Positions 18,353 to 27,562 are shown, counted from the stretch's first letter. The stretch is 64,000 bases of DNA from CALLPQ01 sp964421675 (GCA_964421675.1 CAYQXV010000002.1:62001-126000); one strand, 5' to 3'. Numbers and translations: made by a program. The notes: a model not told the origin generated them from the sequence alone.

Positions 18353-18378
18353 TGAATGGTTCTGCGATGAACCATTCA
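18353..18378. repeat. Perfect 10-base inverted repeat
   Basis: TGAATGGTTC (18353-18362) and its complement GAACCATTCA (18369-18378) flank a six-base loop, 16 bases past the stop of the GYF_2 gene. On neither strand is it directly followed by a T run, so it is probably an RNA 3'-end hairpin upstream of the true terminator at 18282-18308. Confidence 0.65.
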
Positions 18379-18393
18379 ATAGCGTTGATTAGC

Positions 18394-18954
18394 TTAGCGC
18401 TTGATCTTGGCCCAGGCAGAAGTAAGTTTTGCATGGGTTTCTGGCGGGAAATTCTGCCAGGAAGACCGGCCTTTTGTCGCGTCAACAATAAATAACGACT
18501 CGCGCGGCAGCAAAAACGGTGCGACAGCATTCCGCACGCCAATTGCTGTTTGCTGACACGATACCGTCCACACATTTTCTGCAATCTTAAAGCCAGGCCC
18601 TAAGCTTAGAATTGCGGTTTCAACACGGCTTGCTGCAGCACTGACCACATCAAAGATGAGAATAAAATTGGAGTGGGAAGTTTCAGCGTCGCCATCAGCG
18701 TTATTGGTATTGCTTTCGATAAGTTCGCGCTTACCAAACTTACTTTGTGAGGAATCGTTAGCGCCGGTCTTGCCAAACATTGCAGCAAATGTCGCTTCGT
18801 CCTGCGCTTCGCGCCATCTATTTGCTCCAGCAGGTGACACAAGTGACCAGGCCGCTAAACGACCTTCGCTGGCGAATTTTTTGAGTTGGGTAGAAGAATA
18901 AGGACCGTAAATCTTGTCCTCAACCTTTAAGCACCAGTTATCAGCAGCTAGCAT
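18394..18954 (-). CDS. GYF_2 (DUF4339) domain protein
   Basis: The first 50 residues match the GYF_2 pattern: WCLKVEDKIYGPYSSTQLKK, then EGRLAAWSLVSPAG. GYF_2 domains are thought to bind proline-rich peptides or other proteins. The remaining 130 residues form a separate region (FILIFDVVSAAASRVETAIL, then LFIVDATKGRSSWQNF) that I do not recognise. The protein has 186 residues and no signal peptide, so it is cytoplasmic. The next gene on the same strand begins 33 bases away, on the far side of its stop. Confidence 0.72.
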   Translation of the reverse strand: MLAADNWCLKVEDKIYGPYSSTQLKKFASEGRLAAWSLVSPAGANRWREAQDEATFAAMFGKTGANDSSQSKFGKRELIESNTNNADGDAETSHSNFILIFDVVSAAASRVETAILSLGPGFKIAENVWTVSCQQTAIGVRNAVAPFLLPRESLFIVDATKGRSSWQNFPPETHAKLTSAWAKIKR

Positions 18955-18987
18955 GGATTTCGTCCCTATCGTGAACAGTACAAGTCA

Positions 18988-19776
18988 TTAAGTCTTCCTA
19001 CCGAATGTACTTGCAATCATGGTGCCAGATTTACCTTTTTCAGGTGTTGGCGAATCTTCAGTGCCGCCGGCGGCTTTTTCCATTACATCGTCCATGAATC
19101 GGGTTGATCCCAGAAAGATGACCCCAACGCCCATTTCATGGCGACGCACGACACGCGCCTTCATGCGCCCGACAATCATTTCAGTGCCCAGGGCTGGGGT
19201 TGGTTCAATTTTAATGGAGGCGCCAGTCAGCGAAATGTCCAAAATTGAGCATTCAATGCGTGAACCATCTTCGTGGGTCACCATCACAGAACGATCAAGA
19301 TCAATACGCGGCGTTAGGCGGCGGTCATTTTTGCGTTGGCCGCGGTTTAACACTCTGATAAGGGCGTCGGCGGTGCGCTGTGTTTTCGCGCGCCTGCTCG
19401 AATAATGTACCGCAAATGCAAAGCGTCCCGCGCGCACAACTTCGCCTTCAAAACGGCCAATACTGTCAATATAAAGGATAACCTGATCGCCAATATTCGG
19501 CGTAATTTTCGCGCGAACCATGGCCCCGCCTGCAGAGACATTAATCACCACACAAGGGCGTTCCGCGCCATCTGGCCCTAAATATCGCGCTTTTAGACGA
19601 TAATTGGCTCTGGCGTGGCGTCGGCGATCTTCATGACCGTCTTCGCGCGCTGTATGTTGGGCACCAAGTTCCGCATCGACATCCACTTGAGTGCCTGATT
19701 GATTATTTTGCGATGACATGCGAGGGCCTATCTTTGGAGGTTGGCGCATCAGTCCGCTAGCAGCTTTATTGGTCAT
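18988..19776 (-). CDS. Tandem PilZ-domain protein (c-di-GMP receptor candidate)
   Basis: The protein contains two PilZ domains. The first has EDRRRHARANYRLKAR followed by VINVSAGGAMV; the second has RRLTPRIDLDRSVMV followed by ILDISLTGASI. Both have the Arg-rich turn and the (D/N)-x-S-x-x-G motif that bind cyclic di-GMP. The start is uncertain: ATG 19776 gives 262 residues, while ATG 19719 and more distant starts remain open. A C-terminal tail of 30 residues is polar. PleD, a diguanylate cyclase, is encoded at 43605, so a local source of the ligand exists in this genome. Confidence 0.82.
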   Translation of the reverse strand: MTNKAASGLMRQPPKIGPRMSSQNNQSGTQVDVDAELGAQHTAREDGHEDRRRHARANYRLKARYLGPDGAERPCVVINVSAGGAMVRAKITPNIGDQVILYIDSIGRFEGEVVRAGRFAFAVHYSSRRAKTQRTADALIRVLNRGQRKNDRRLTPRIDLDRSVMVTHEDGSRIECSILDISLTGASIKIEPTPALGTEMIVGRMKARVVRRHEMGVGVIFLGSTRFMDDVMEKAAGGTEDSPTPEKGKSGTMIASTFGRKT

Positions 19777-20068
19777 AGGATTCGAGCTCTGAATACAAAT
19801 TGAACCTAATGACCATAGACCCGTTTGGTGAATAAACTCTTGAAACAAGATCATTTTGACCCGAAGTTGAGAGAAAAGTGGATAAAAGATCCGCACTCTT
19901 GTTCCGTGTCGGGACATACACATATGCGATGGCGCGAAGTGTTAACGAATTATGAAAAAATTAAGTCTAGCACGGTCGGTATGGCGCTGAATTTTCAACA
20001 TGTACCGATTTTAGTGCTAAAATGAATATGGTCGTTTTAAACCGATACCGAAAACCTTAACCCAAGAA

Positions 20069-20827
20069 ATGTCAGTTGGAATGAATACCAAAACCGAACA
20101 GCCCCCAAATAAACCTGCTGTTAATGATTCAACAAGTTGGGTGCACCGTGCGCCTCCGATAGTATTGGCGCTCATCGGATTAATGGTTTTTGTCAGTGCG
20201 GCCATGACATGGGGACCAAAACCATTGGTTCTCTATGTTGAACATTGGGGGGCGATTGTGCCTGTACGGTACAATCCCAATTACATCGCCAATACCGGGT
20301 TGCTGATCTTGTTAACCTCGCCGGTTACCTATCAGTTTTTTCATGGCGGGTTTTTGCATCTATTTTTGAATTCAATGTTTCTGCTTGCCTTTGGGACGCC
20401 CGTGGCATTGCGAATGATTGCGATGCGCGGCGCGGTGCGGGGAAGCATGGTGTTTCTTGCCTTTTTCCTAGTGAGCGGCGTGGTTAGCGGGATGGCATTT
20501 GTTCTCTTGCATCTGACCTCACCCTTCCATGTTATCGGTGCGTCGGGCAGCGTTTCTGCCTTAATGGCGGCGGCAATTATCTTAATGGAAACAGCGCGAT
20601 TACGCGCACAAGGGTTTGTTTCTTCTGGTCAATCCAATCGGCTAGCCCCGGTGACATCGCCCATGGTGATGCGTTTTTCACTCTCCATCATTGGATTGAA
20701 CCTAGCGATCGCGATCCTCGGTGAATTTATCGTTCCCGGCGGTGCCCAAATAGCTTGGGAGGCGCATATTGCTGGGTATTTGTTCGGACTGTTTGCTTAT
20801 CCAGTTGTCGACCGATTTATGCGTTAA
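20069..20827 (+). CDS. Rhomboid-family intramembrane serine protease
   Basis: The 252-residue protein has about six membrane helices. The catalytic serine lies in GASGSVSALM (helix 4) and the catalytic histidine in AHIAGYLFGLF (helix 6), with the family segment FFHGGFLHLFLNSMFLL in helix 2. Rhomboids cleave membrane proteins near the outer leaflet. Start options are ATG 20069 and ATG 20081. It is divergent from the PilZ gene and followed 131 bases later by a CBS protein gene. Confidence 0.9.
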   Translation: MSVGMNTKTEQPPNKPAVNDSTSWVHRAPPIVLALIGLMVFVSAAMTWGPKPLVLYVEHWGAIVPVRYNPNYIANTGLLILLTSPVTYQFFHGGFLHLFLNSMFLLAFGTPVALRMIAMRGAVRGSMVFLAFFLVSGVVSGMAFVLLHLTSPFHVIGASGSVSALMAAAIILMETARLRAQGFVSSGQSNRLAPVTSPMVMRFSLSIIGLNLAIAILGEFIVPGGAQIAWEAHIAGYLFGLFAYPVVDRFMR

Positions 20828-20958
20828 TCGGCCTAAGTTTATAGCATTTGTCATAGGGTTTATTAGCAAACGTCTATGGATATGACTGATCTACCGTGCC
20901 TGAATTCCTTGCAAAATTGTCGATTTTGCTGCATGCTGATTATATAAGGAGGCATATT

Positions 20959-21387
20959 ATGAAGGTTCAATCGATCCTCCAGAGTAAAGGCACAGATGTT
21001 TTTTGCGTTGCAAAAAGCGACAAAATTTCTGATGCCGTCACGCTCTTAACGCTAAAACGTATCGGCGCTGTTGCGGTTACCGATCAAGCGGGCGCCTTAT
21101 GCGGAATTTTATCAGAACGCGATATTGTTCGGCGCATGGGGCAAGGCGAAAAAAGTGTTCAGTCCTTGAGCGTTGAAAGTTGCATGACGCCAGATCCCTA
21201 TACCTGCGCGCCAGAAGCAAGCGTGGATAGTGTTTTGGAGCGTATGACGAAACATCGAATTCGCCATATGCCCGTCGTTCAGGGCAATGAATTGATTGGT
21301 CTTGTTACAATTGGCGATATTGTCAAAAGCAAGATCGATGAAACTGTGCAGGAAGCCGAAGCTTTACGCGATTATATTGCGACTTGA
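20959..21387 (+). CDS. CBS-domain pair protein
   Basis: The start is fixed at ATG 20959 by a perfect AAGGAGG site at 20946-20952. The 142-residue protein consists of two CBS motifs: DAVTLLTLKRIGAVAVTD with GILSERDIVRRM, and SVDSVLERMTKHRIRHMPVV with GLVTIGDIVK. Such stand-alone CBS proteins bind adenine nucleotides and regulate partners, which are not evident here. Confidence 0.9.
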   Translation: MKVQSILQSKGTDVFCVAKSDKISDAVTLLTLKRIGAVAVTDQAGALCGILSERDIVRRMGQGEKSVQSLSVESCMTPDPYTCAPEASVDSVLERMTKHRIRHMPVVQGNELIGLVTIGDIVKSKIDETVQEAEALRDYIAT

Positions 21388-21417
21388 GATAAGGGCCCCA
21401 TCGCGCCGATGATGGCC

Positions 21418-22755
21418 TTACTGCGATGATGGTTCCGTTTTGCCGGGATATGTTTTCAATATCCAGTAAATCGCTACGCTAAGAATAATCACCGCACTTG
21501 CCAGCAACACTTCGGCCGGGCGCGAGATGGCGACAAAAACCAATGTCCAGCCATTCAGGGCTAAAAACACGATGGGAACCAGCGGATAAAACGGAACGCG
21601 AAACGGGCGCTCGAGACCGGGTTCGCGTCTGCGCAAAACAAACAATCCGAAGACGGTTACAAAATTATTCAGCGCCAGAATAAAGCCTGCAAAAACTAAT
21701 ATCTGATCAAAGGTTGCCGTCAGTACAAACAAAACCGACAAACCAGATTGCAGCGCGATGGCGCGCGCGGGCAGGCCGTCTGAATTGGTTTTACTCAGGG
21801 GGGTTAAGCGCTGATAATCTTCTCCCAAAACCTGTAAAACCCGCGGGCCGGCAATGGTCATGGCGCTGACTGTTGATATTAGCAAAAAGGCCAGCAACCC
21901 GCCGGTAAGCCTGCCGCCGATGGGGCCAAAAACCGATTGTGCCGCGATTGCCCCAACTTCCAATTCGCCGGTCATTTCAGAGATGGGCGCAACCCATAAA
22001 AACACCGCATTCAGCAATGCATAAAGTGCGGTGACGATAAGTGTTCCCGCGAACAGGATTTTGGGAAGGCTCTTTTGCGGATTGGCTAACTCGCCGGTGA
22101 GATAGGTTGCCGCGTTCCACCCGGCATAGGCATAGCTGACATATATCAAGGATACGCCGAAATCGCCGCTAAAGATTGCGGTCAGATCACCAGAGGCGGG
22201 AAGGAGAGAGAGGCGTGCACCTTGTTGGTGGCCAATAAGCAAGACGAGAGAGAAGGCGAGGATGGCGACAACTTTTAACAGGGTAAAAAAGGTTTGCGTT
22301 CCGCCGCTGCTCGACCGCCGCCAACAATGGGCAATTGTCAGTATGATGATTAAGGACAGGGCTAGGCTGGTAGGGGAAATGAAACTGGGTGCATCACCAA
22401 GGGCGGTATGGCCATAGGTGCCAAAGGTCATTGCAGCCAGCGCAACAGGCGCGGCAAAGCCAATGGTTGAAGAAATAATACCAGCCGTAAAACCGGCAGC
22501 AGGATGATAAATTCGCGTTAGAAAATGATATTCACCGCCAGAGCGCGGAATGGTGCTGCCAAGCTCTGCATAACAAAGCGCGCCGCATAAAGCGGTCAGC
22601 CCGCCCACCAGCCAGAGCATTAAAATGGCAAATCCCGATTGAATGGTCACCAATTGAAAGCCGAGGCTGGTAAAAACCCCGGTGCCAATCATATTGGCCA
22701 TCACAACCGCCATTGCGGTCATTGGCGAGAAGGATGTATGGCGCGATGAGGTCAT
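21418..22755 (-). CDS. APC-family amino acid permease
   Basis: This 445-residue integral membrane protein has about 12 helices. The start of helix 1, MANMIGTGVFTSLGF, carries the G-(S/T)-G motif of the amino acid-polyamine-organocation family, and CYAELGSTIPRSGGEYHFL is the typical helix 2-3 region. The substrate is probably an amino acid; specificity cannot be read. It is divergent from the bd oxidase operon. Confidence 0.88.
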   Translation of the reverse strand: MTSSRHTSFSPMTAMAVVMANMIGTGVFTSLGFQLVTIQSGFAILMLWLVGGLTALCGALCYAELGSTIPRSGGEYHFLTRIYHPAAGFTAGIISSTIGFAAPVALAAMTFGTYGHTALGDAPSFISPTSLALSLIIILTIAHCWRRSSSGGTQTFFTLLKVVAILAFSLVLLIGHQQGARLSLLPASGDLTAIFSGDFGVSLIYVSYAYAGWNAATYLTGELANPQKSLPKILFAGTLIVTALYALLNAVFLWVAPISEMTGELEVGAIAAQSVFGPIGGRLTGGLLAFLLISTVSAMTIAGPRVLQVLGEDYQRLTPLSKTNSDGLPARAIALQSGLSVLFVLTATFDQILVFAGFILALNNFVTVFGLFVLRRREPGLERPFRVPFYPLVPIVFLALNGWTLVFVAISRPAEVLLASAVIILSVAIYWILKTYPGKTEPSSQ

Positions 22756-22868
22756 TGAAGCGATTGCTTTTCATAAAGCCTAAACGATTGCGCCATGTTC
22801 AAATGGGCAAAGCGCCGCAGGCAGAGGATTTTCTATTGATATAGGGGCAATTGGGCCTACCTGTCGCG

Positions 22869-22896
22869 TGTTGATTGAGCAACATTGTGCTATAAC
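22869..22896 (+). promoter_or_regulatory. Possible promoter of the cio operon
   Basis: TGTTGA (22869-22874) and TATAAC (22891-22896) are spaced by 16 bases, 38 bases upstream of the start of cioA, and fit a sigma-70 type promoter loosely. A small palindrome GTTG-N6-CAAC (22870-22883) overlaps the -35 element and could be an operator. Confidence 0.35.
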
Positions 22897-22934
22897 GAGG
22901 TTTGTAAGGGCAACGCGATGGAGGAGTGACTTCA

Positions 22935-24464
22935 ATGGATTGGGTTCATCTTCTGCTATTTGGTGATGGGGCGACAGCGTTACAGACGTTTTTCATGGGC
23001 GCGCCTGTAAACAGCGTTGCCTCTATATCCGCGCCCATAAGCGGCGAAATTCCCTCTGGCTTATTATTGGCGCGATTTCAATTTGCCTTCACAATCGCCT
23101 TTCACATTGTGTTCCCGGCCTTCACCATTGGATTGGCAAGTTATCTGGCAGTGCTTGAATGGCGATGGTTGCGCACCAAAGATTATGTTTATTTGAACCT
23201 CTATAAATATTGGCTGACAATCTTCGCGGTGACATTCGGCATGGGCGTCGTGTCGGGCATTGTGATGAGCTATCAAATTGGCACCAATTGGGGGCCATTT
23301 GCAGATGCCACGGGCGGCGTTTTAGGACCATTGCTCGGCTATGAAGTGTTAACTGCTTTCTTTCTGGAAGCAGGCTTTCTTGGGGTCATGTTGTTTGGCA
23401 TGGGCCGTGTCGGCCCGCGCATGCATTTTGCCGCGACACTGATTGTCGCCATTGGCACTGTTATTTCTGCGTTCTGGATTTTATCGGCCAATAGCTGGAT
23501 GCAAACACCGGCTGGCTATTCGATAAATGCGGACGGCTTGTTCATGCCGGAAAGCTGGACGGAAATTATTTTCAACCCTTCTTTTCCCTATCGCTTTGCG
23601 CATATGGTGACGGCAGCCTATCTGACGACAGCCTTTGTGGTTGGCGGCGTGGGCGGTGTGCATTTATTGCGAGACCGGAAAAATGACGCTGCGCGCATGA
23701 TGTTTTCCATGGCCATGTGGATGGCGGCAATTGTCGCGCCTTTGCAAGTGGTCCTTGGTGATTTGCATGGGCTGAACACGCTAGAGCATCAACCTGCGAA
23801 AATTGCCGCAATGGAAGGTCTGTGGGAGACAACCAAAGGCGCGCCGCTCGTGTTAATTGGCCGCCCTGATCAGGAGGCCGAAACAACTGATGCCATTGTT
23901 GAAATTCCGCGAATGGCATCGCTGATTTTAACCCACCGCTTAGACGGTGAAGTCAAAGGGCTCAAAGAATTTGCGCCCGAAGACCGTCCCAATGTTGCGT
24001 TGGTATTCTGGTCGTTTCGGGTGATGGTCGGAATTGGTTTGGCAATGGTGGCGGTCGGCATGCTTGGCTTACTGCTGCGATGGCGAAAGCGGCTTTATGA
24101 TGCGCCGATGTTTTGGCGGCTGTGCGCGTTAATGGGGCCAAGCGGGTTTGTTGCGGTCCTGGCGGGATGGTTTGTCACGGAAGCGGGACGCCAGCCTTAT
24201 GTGGTATATGGATTGATGCGAACCGAGCATGCCGTATCGCCGGTTGAAGCCCCGGCAGTTGGCATGTCGCTCACCTTGTTTGCCGTGGTGTATTTCATCG
24301 TTTTTGGATCGGGTATTGTTTACCTTCTGCGCTTGATGAATGCTTGCGTTGATGATCTGGATGGTCCGAACCGGGGCGAGCCGCAACGCGCGGCAGGCAC
24401 AACACCGATTGCCGGGCTTTCTGGTGCTGCCCGTGATGATAGTACCATTGGGGAGGCAAGATAA
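22935..24464 (+). CDS. cioA: Cytochrome bd-type quinol oxidase subunit I (cyanide-insensitive type)
   Basis: Subunit I carries hemes b558, b595 and d and oxidises quinol. The start is ATG 22935, nine bases after GGAGG. The 509-residue protein shows the heme-ligand His in AFHIVFPAFTIGLASYL, the quinol-site region GLNTLEHQPAKIAAMEG with its Lys and Glu, and GWFVTEAGRQPYVVYG. The Q loop is short, as in CIO-type oxidases that lack the long E. coli insertion. The next gene, cioB, overlaps the stop by one base (TAATG). Confidence 0.95.
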   Translation: MDWVHLLLFGDGATALQTFFMGAPVNSVASISAPISGEIPSGLLLARFQFAFTIAFHIVFPAFTIGLASYLAVLEWRWLRTKDYVYLNLYKYWLTIFAVTFGMGVVSGIVMSYQIGTNWGPFADATGGVLGPLLGYEVLTAFFLEAGFLGVMLFGMGRVGPRMHFAATLIVAIGTVISAFWILSANSWMQTPAGYSINADGLFMPESWTEIIFNPSFPYRFAHMVTAAYLTTAFVVGGVGGVHLLRDRKNDAARMMFSMAMWMAAIVAPLQVVLGDLHGLNTLEHQPAKIAAMEGLWETTKGAPLVLIGRPDQEAETTDAIVEIPRMASLILTHRLDGEVKGLKEFAPEDRPNVALVFWSFRVMVGIGLAMVAVGMLGLLLRWRKRLYDAPMFWRLCALMGPSGFVAVLAGWFVTEAGRQPYVVYGLMRTEHAVSPVEAPAVGMSLTLFAVVYFIVFGSGIVYLLRLMNACVDDLDGPNRGEPQRAAGTTPIAGLSGAARDDSTIGEAR

Positions 24465-25468
24465 TGGAATTAGATCTTCCCTTTATATGGGGCATACTGA
24501 TTTGTACGGCTATCTATCTTTATGTTGTCCTTGATGGATTTGATCTCGGCGTTGGCATGTTGTTTCCCTTCGCGCGCAACAAAGCCGAACGCGATGTGAT
24601 GATGAATTCTATCGCGCCTGTCTGGGATGGAAATGAGACATGGCTGGTCTTGGGCGGCGGGGGCCTTTTTGCTGTGTTTCCTCTCGCCTATTCGGTATTG
24701 CTGACCGCCTTTTATGTTCCCTTGACCATCATGTTATTGGCATTGGTATTTCGCGGGGTAGCGTTTGAATTTCGATATCGCACAAAAAAATCGCGCCATA
24801 TTTGGAACGGTGCCTTTACTGGCGGTTCATTGGTAGCAACCTTTTGTCAGGGGATTGTGCTTGGCGCCTTTATTCAAGGGGTTGCCATTGAGGGGCGCTC
24901 TTACGCCGGGGGATGGTTTGACTGGCTAACGCCGTTCAGCATTTTTTGCGGCGGTGCGATGGTTCTGGGCTATAGCTTGTTGGGCGCAACATGGTTGATC
25001 TGGCGCACGGAGGGAGAACTGCAACGCCGCATGGAATTACTCGCGCCAAAACTGGCAATGGGCGTGTTTGCGGCCATCGGCATTGTCAGTATCTGGACAC
25101 CGCTATCCAATGAAGCGATTGCTGAGCGATGGTTTGCCGGTAACAACTTTCTCTATCTCAGTGCACTGCCGATTATTACCGCGTTGAGTGGGTTATTATT
25201 GTTATACGCATTGAAGAAGAAGCGGGAAGTATTGCCCTTTGTGCTCTCGCTACTGATTTTTCTTTTCTCATTTATCGGATTAGGGGTTAGTCAGTATCCC
25301 TACATCATTCCGCGCGAAGTAACCTTGTGGGAAGCGGCGGGACCTGATTCAGCTCTTGGGTTCTTATTGATTGGCGCATCGGTCTTATTGCCGGTGATTT
25401 TAGGTTATACCGCATGGTCTTACTGGGTCTTCCGAGGCAAGGTGAAGCTTGGGGAGGATCTGCATTGA
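24464..25468 (+). CDS. cioB: Cytochrome bd-type quinol oxidase subunit II
   Basis: The 334-residue membrane protein starts with the family segment PFIWGILICTAIYLYVVLDG followed by FDLGVGMLFPF, and has WDGNETWLVLGGGGLFAVFP, the typical second-helix signature of CydB/CioB. About eight or nine helices are predicted by eye. It overlaps cioA by one base and the small gene behind it by four bases, so the three are translationally coupled. Confidence 0.94.
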   Translation: MELDLPFIWGILICTAIYLYVVLDGFDLGVGMLFPFARNKAERDVMMNSIAPVWDGNETWLVLGGGGLFAVFPLAYSVLLTAFYVPLTIMLLALVFRGVAFEFRYRTKKSRHIWNGAFTGGSLVATFCQGIVLGAFIQGVAIEGRSYAGGWFDWLTPFSIFCGGAMVLGYSLLGATWLIWRTEGELQRRMELLAPKLAMGVFAAIGIVSIWTPLSNEAIAERWFAGNNFLYLSALPIITALSGLLLLYALKKKREVLPFVLSLLIFLFSFIGLGVSQYPYIIPREVTLWEAAGPDSALGFLLIGASVLLPVILGYTAWSYWVFRGKVKLGEDLH

Positions 25469-25590
25469 AGAATAATCATTCTCCAGCGACGTTAGGTCGT
25501 CAGATGCTTTGGTTTGCGGGGCTGTGGATCGCGGGCGTGATGACCGTCAGCGCTGTTGCCTTTGTTATTAAACTTGGTCTTGGCATTTGA
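25465..25590 (+). CDS. Small DUF2474 membrane protein of the bd oxidase operon
   Basis: A 41-codon gene starts at TTG 25465, overlapping the cioB stop by four bases (TTGA), with a GGAGGA site at 25453-25458. The product has a short polar head, then RQMLWFAGLWIAGVMTVSAV and a single membrane helix ending in KLGLGI. This is the pattern of DUF2474, a small protein encoded behind cioAB in many proteobacteria, analogous to CydX of E. coli. It probably stabilises the oxidase; this is inference from position and size. Confidence 0.82.
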   Translation: MKNNHSPATLGRQMLWFAGLWIAGVMTVSAVAFVIKLGLGI

Positions 25591-25627
25591 CGATAAAGCG
25601 CGCGCCCTAACTAATCTCTAGGGCCAT

Positions 25628-26887
25628 TTATCTCATGAGCCGTTCGAGACCCGATGAGGTTCCCGTTCCTCCCGGACTGGTCGCCCCGCCCATCACATAA
25701 ATCGCATTATTCATGGCGACCGCACCAAGGCCATGTTTTGGCGTCGGCATGGTGCCCGCATCATGCCACCGGTCTTCTCTGGTGTCGTATGCCCAAACGC
25801 GCGAATATACACCGCCGCCATTTTCGAAATATTCACCGCCAAACACAAATATCGTACTGCCAAGGGCTGCTGCTGCGAGGCCTGCTTGAGCAACTGGCAT
25901 TGGCCGCATGAGCTGCCAGCGATCGGCTAAGGGATCATAAGCTTCGGAAATGTTTAGGTTGCGCCCATTCACCTTGCGGCCCCCAAACATGTAAATCACG
26001 CCGCGAATGGCGACCCCGGCCGCAGAGTTGCGCGGCTCACTCATTGGCGCAAGATCGACCCAGCTATTGGAGCGTTCATCAAAGGCAAGGTGGCGATCAG
26101 TATCGAGATGATCTGTCCACCGTGAATTTTGACTGCCAATCGGCGCGCGGCCGCCGACAATATGAATGATACCGTTAAGGGATACACAGACCGCTTCAGC
26201 CTGCGGGGAGGGCAGCGGCGTCATGGACTGCCACCGGCGGTTTAGATTATCGATGCGATGAACATCGGTGCGCATGCGCCATCCATAGTTCGCAGGCTCG
26301 CGGCGATATCGCGCGGTTGTAAATCCGCCAATGGCATAGAGGCTGTCATTGTGGGGGACGAGATGTAAATGATGACACGCTTCGGGAAGATGGCTGACCT
26401 CGGTCCAGCGATCACTGATCGGCTCATAAGTGAAAACCCGGTCCGTGGCGGTCACAAGCCCGTCGCGAACGCCGGTGATGCCGCCCGCATTAACGAGAAT
26501 ATTGTATCGCTGAGTTTGTACCGATTTGCGCGTTTGCGTTAGGGAAACGTCACGGGTCCAGAAGGGCGCGGGATATATTTCCTGAACCGGCATGGGCATA
26601 TCCGCAAGCCGGGTCCAGCGCGCAGAAATATCAGCACCGCTTTGAACAGGTTTTCTGCGCGGGGTTTGCAAGCCTGAAAAGTCGGTAGGAGGGCGGTCAA
26701 TATCAGGATTATCGTAGTCGGGTAGGGTAGAGGGTGTGTCCCTGTCGAATTCCGAAAAATCCTGTGCTGCGCGCGCTGCCAACCCAGAGGATATGCCAAG
26801 CGCGGCCGAACTGCCCGTCGCCAGCAAGCGCCGCCTTGTGAGCGACTTGCTGTCAGACTGTTCTTTTTCCCGGTCCCGGTTCCCCAT
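25628..26887 (-). CDS. Tat-exported Kelch-repeat protein
   Basis: The 419-residue protein has a twin-arginine signal (SKSLTRRRLLATGSSAAL) and a start supported by an AGGTGG site. The mature part contains about five Kelch repeats, each with a paired Gly (YAIGGFTT, HIVGGRAP, YMFGGRKV, FVFGGEYF, YVMGGATS), giving a beta-propeller. The ligand is unknown; N-acetylneuraminate epimerase and galactose oxidase have similar folds, but no catalytic signature is obvious. It follows sodC by 33 bases on the same strand. Confidence 0.85.
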   Translation of the reverse strand: MGNRDREKEQSDSKSLTRRRLLATGSSAALGISSGLAARAAQDFSEFDRDTPSTLPDYDNPDIDRPPTDFSGLQTPRRKPVQSGADISARWTRLADMPMPVQEIYPAPFWTRDVSLTQTRKSVQTQRYNILVNAGGITGVRDGLVTATDRVFTYEPISDRWTEVSHLPEACHHLHLVPHNDSLYAIGGFTTARYRREPANYGWRMRTDVHRIDNLNRRWQSMTPLPSPQAEAVCVSLNGIIHIVGGRAPIGSQNSRWTDHLDTDRHLAFDERSNSWVDLAPMSEPRNSAAGVAIRGVIYMFGGRKVNGRNLNISEAYDPLADRWQLMRPMPVAQAGLAAAALGSTIFVFGGEYFENGGGVYSRVWAYDTREDRWHDAGTMPTPKHGLGAVAMNNAIYVMGGATSPGGTGTSSGLERLMR

Positions 26888-26920
26888 GATACGCCACCTT
26901 TGCTCCCCAGAACCCTTAGT

Positions 26921-27562
26921 CTAGCGGCGCAAAACCGCGCAGGCAATGCGTGAACCCGCCCCGCCTATCGGTTGGCTGCGGTGATCGTCACGATTTTCAT
27001 GGATGATGACCGCAAAACCATCATCATCGAGCAGGGGAACGGTATTTCCTAGGGTTCCGGCCTCTTCTGAGGGCAGTAAGGAAAGACCGGTCTGGAAAAT
27101 CTCCGCCGTCGCCTGTCCATCGCTTCCGGCGAAAATATTGGGAATATCGGCGCGCTCCCAGCCATTTGGGTTGAGAAGCCCGTGCTCGGCTTGATCCGGG
27201 TCAATATGCCCGCCCGAGGCTTTAAATCCGTTGGCCCCATCGGAGCAGTCGCCCACCTGATGGAGATGAATGCCGTGCCAGCCTGCGGGCAGCGTACCCA
27301 CATCGACGCGCATCAACACCCCGCCATTGGGGGCACCGATAAAGACAACGCGGCCGATTGTGTCGCCCGCCGGATTAACAAAGGTTCCCGGCGTATGGAC
27401 CGCTTCATCCCCTGCTAAATCCGCAATTGCGGTGCCAGAACCGGTATTCTCGCCGGAACATGCGCCAAGCCCCAAGCCAAGCATAATAGCTGCAGGCAGA
27501 GTAAGACCAAGCCGCGACCGGTTGAACCGGGTGTTTTGAGGATGAGAATCGAAAACGGACAT
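26921..27562 (-). CDS. sodC: Cu-Zn superoxide dismutase, lipoprotein form
   Basis: SodC dismutates superoxide outside the cytoplasm. The 213-residue precursor has a lipobox (LGLGACSGE), so the enzyme is probably membrane anchored. Metal ligands are visible: His pair in GIHLHQVGDC, GGHIDPDQAEHG, the Asp further on, and IHENRDDH. The disulphide cysteines are in GDCSDG and RIACAVL. An AAAGGA site precedes the ATG. It is the first gene of a likely operon with the Kelch gene. Confidence 0.95.
   Translation of the reverse strand: MSVFDSHPQNTRFNRSRLGLTLPAAIMLGLGLGACSGENTGSGTAIADLAGDEAVHTPGTFVNPAGDTIGRVVFIGAPNGGVLMRVDVGTLPAGWHGIHLHQVGDCSDGANGFKASGGHIDPDQAEHGLLNPNGWERADIPNIFAGSDGQATAEIFQTGLSLLPSEEAGTLGNTVPLLDDDGFAVIIHENRDDHRSQPIGGAGSRIACAVLRR

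Noticed and set aside
22870..22883. FNR/FixK box in front of cioA
   Set aside because: The palindrome GTTG-N6-CAAC lacks the TTGAT-N4-ATCAA pattern.
25604..25624. Terminator between the cio operon and the convergent Kelch gene
   Set aside because: A six-base stem (GCCCTA with TAGGGC) is present, but the loop is nine bases and no T run follows on either strand.
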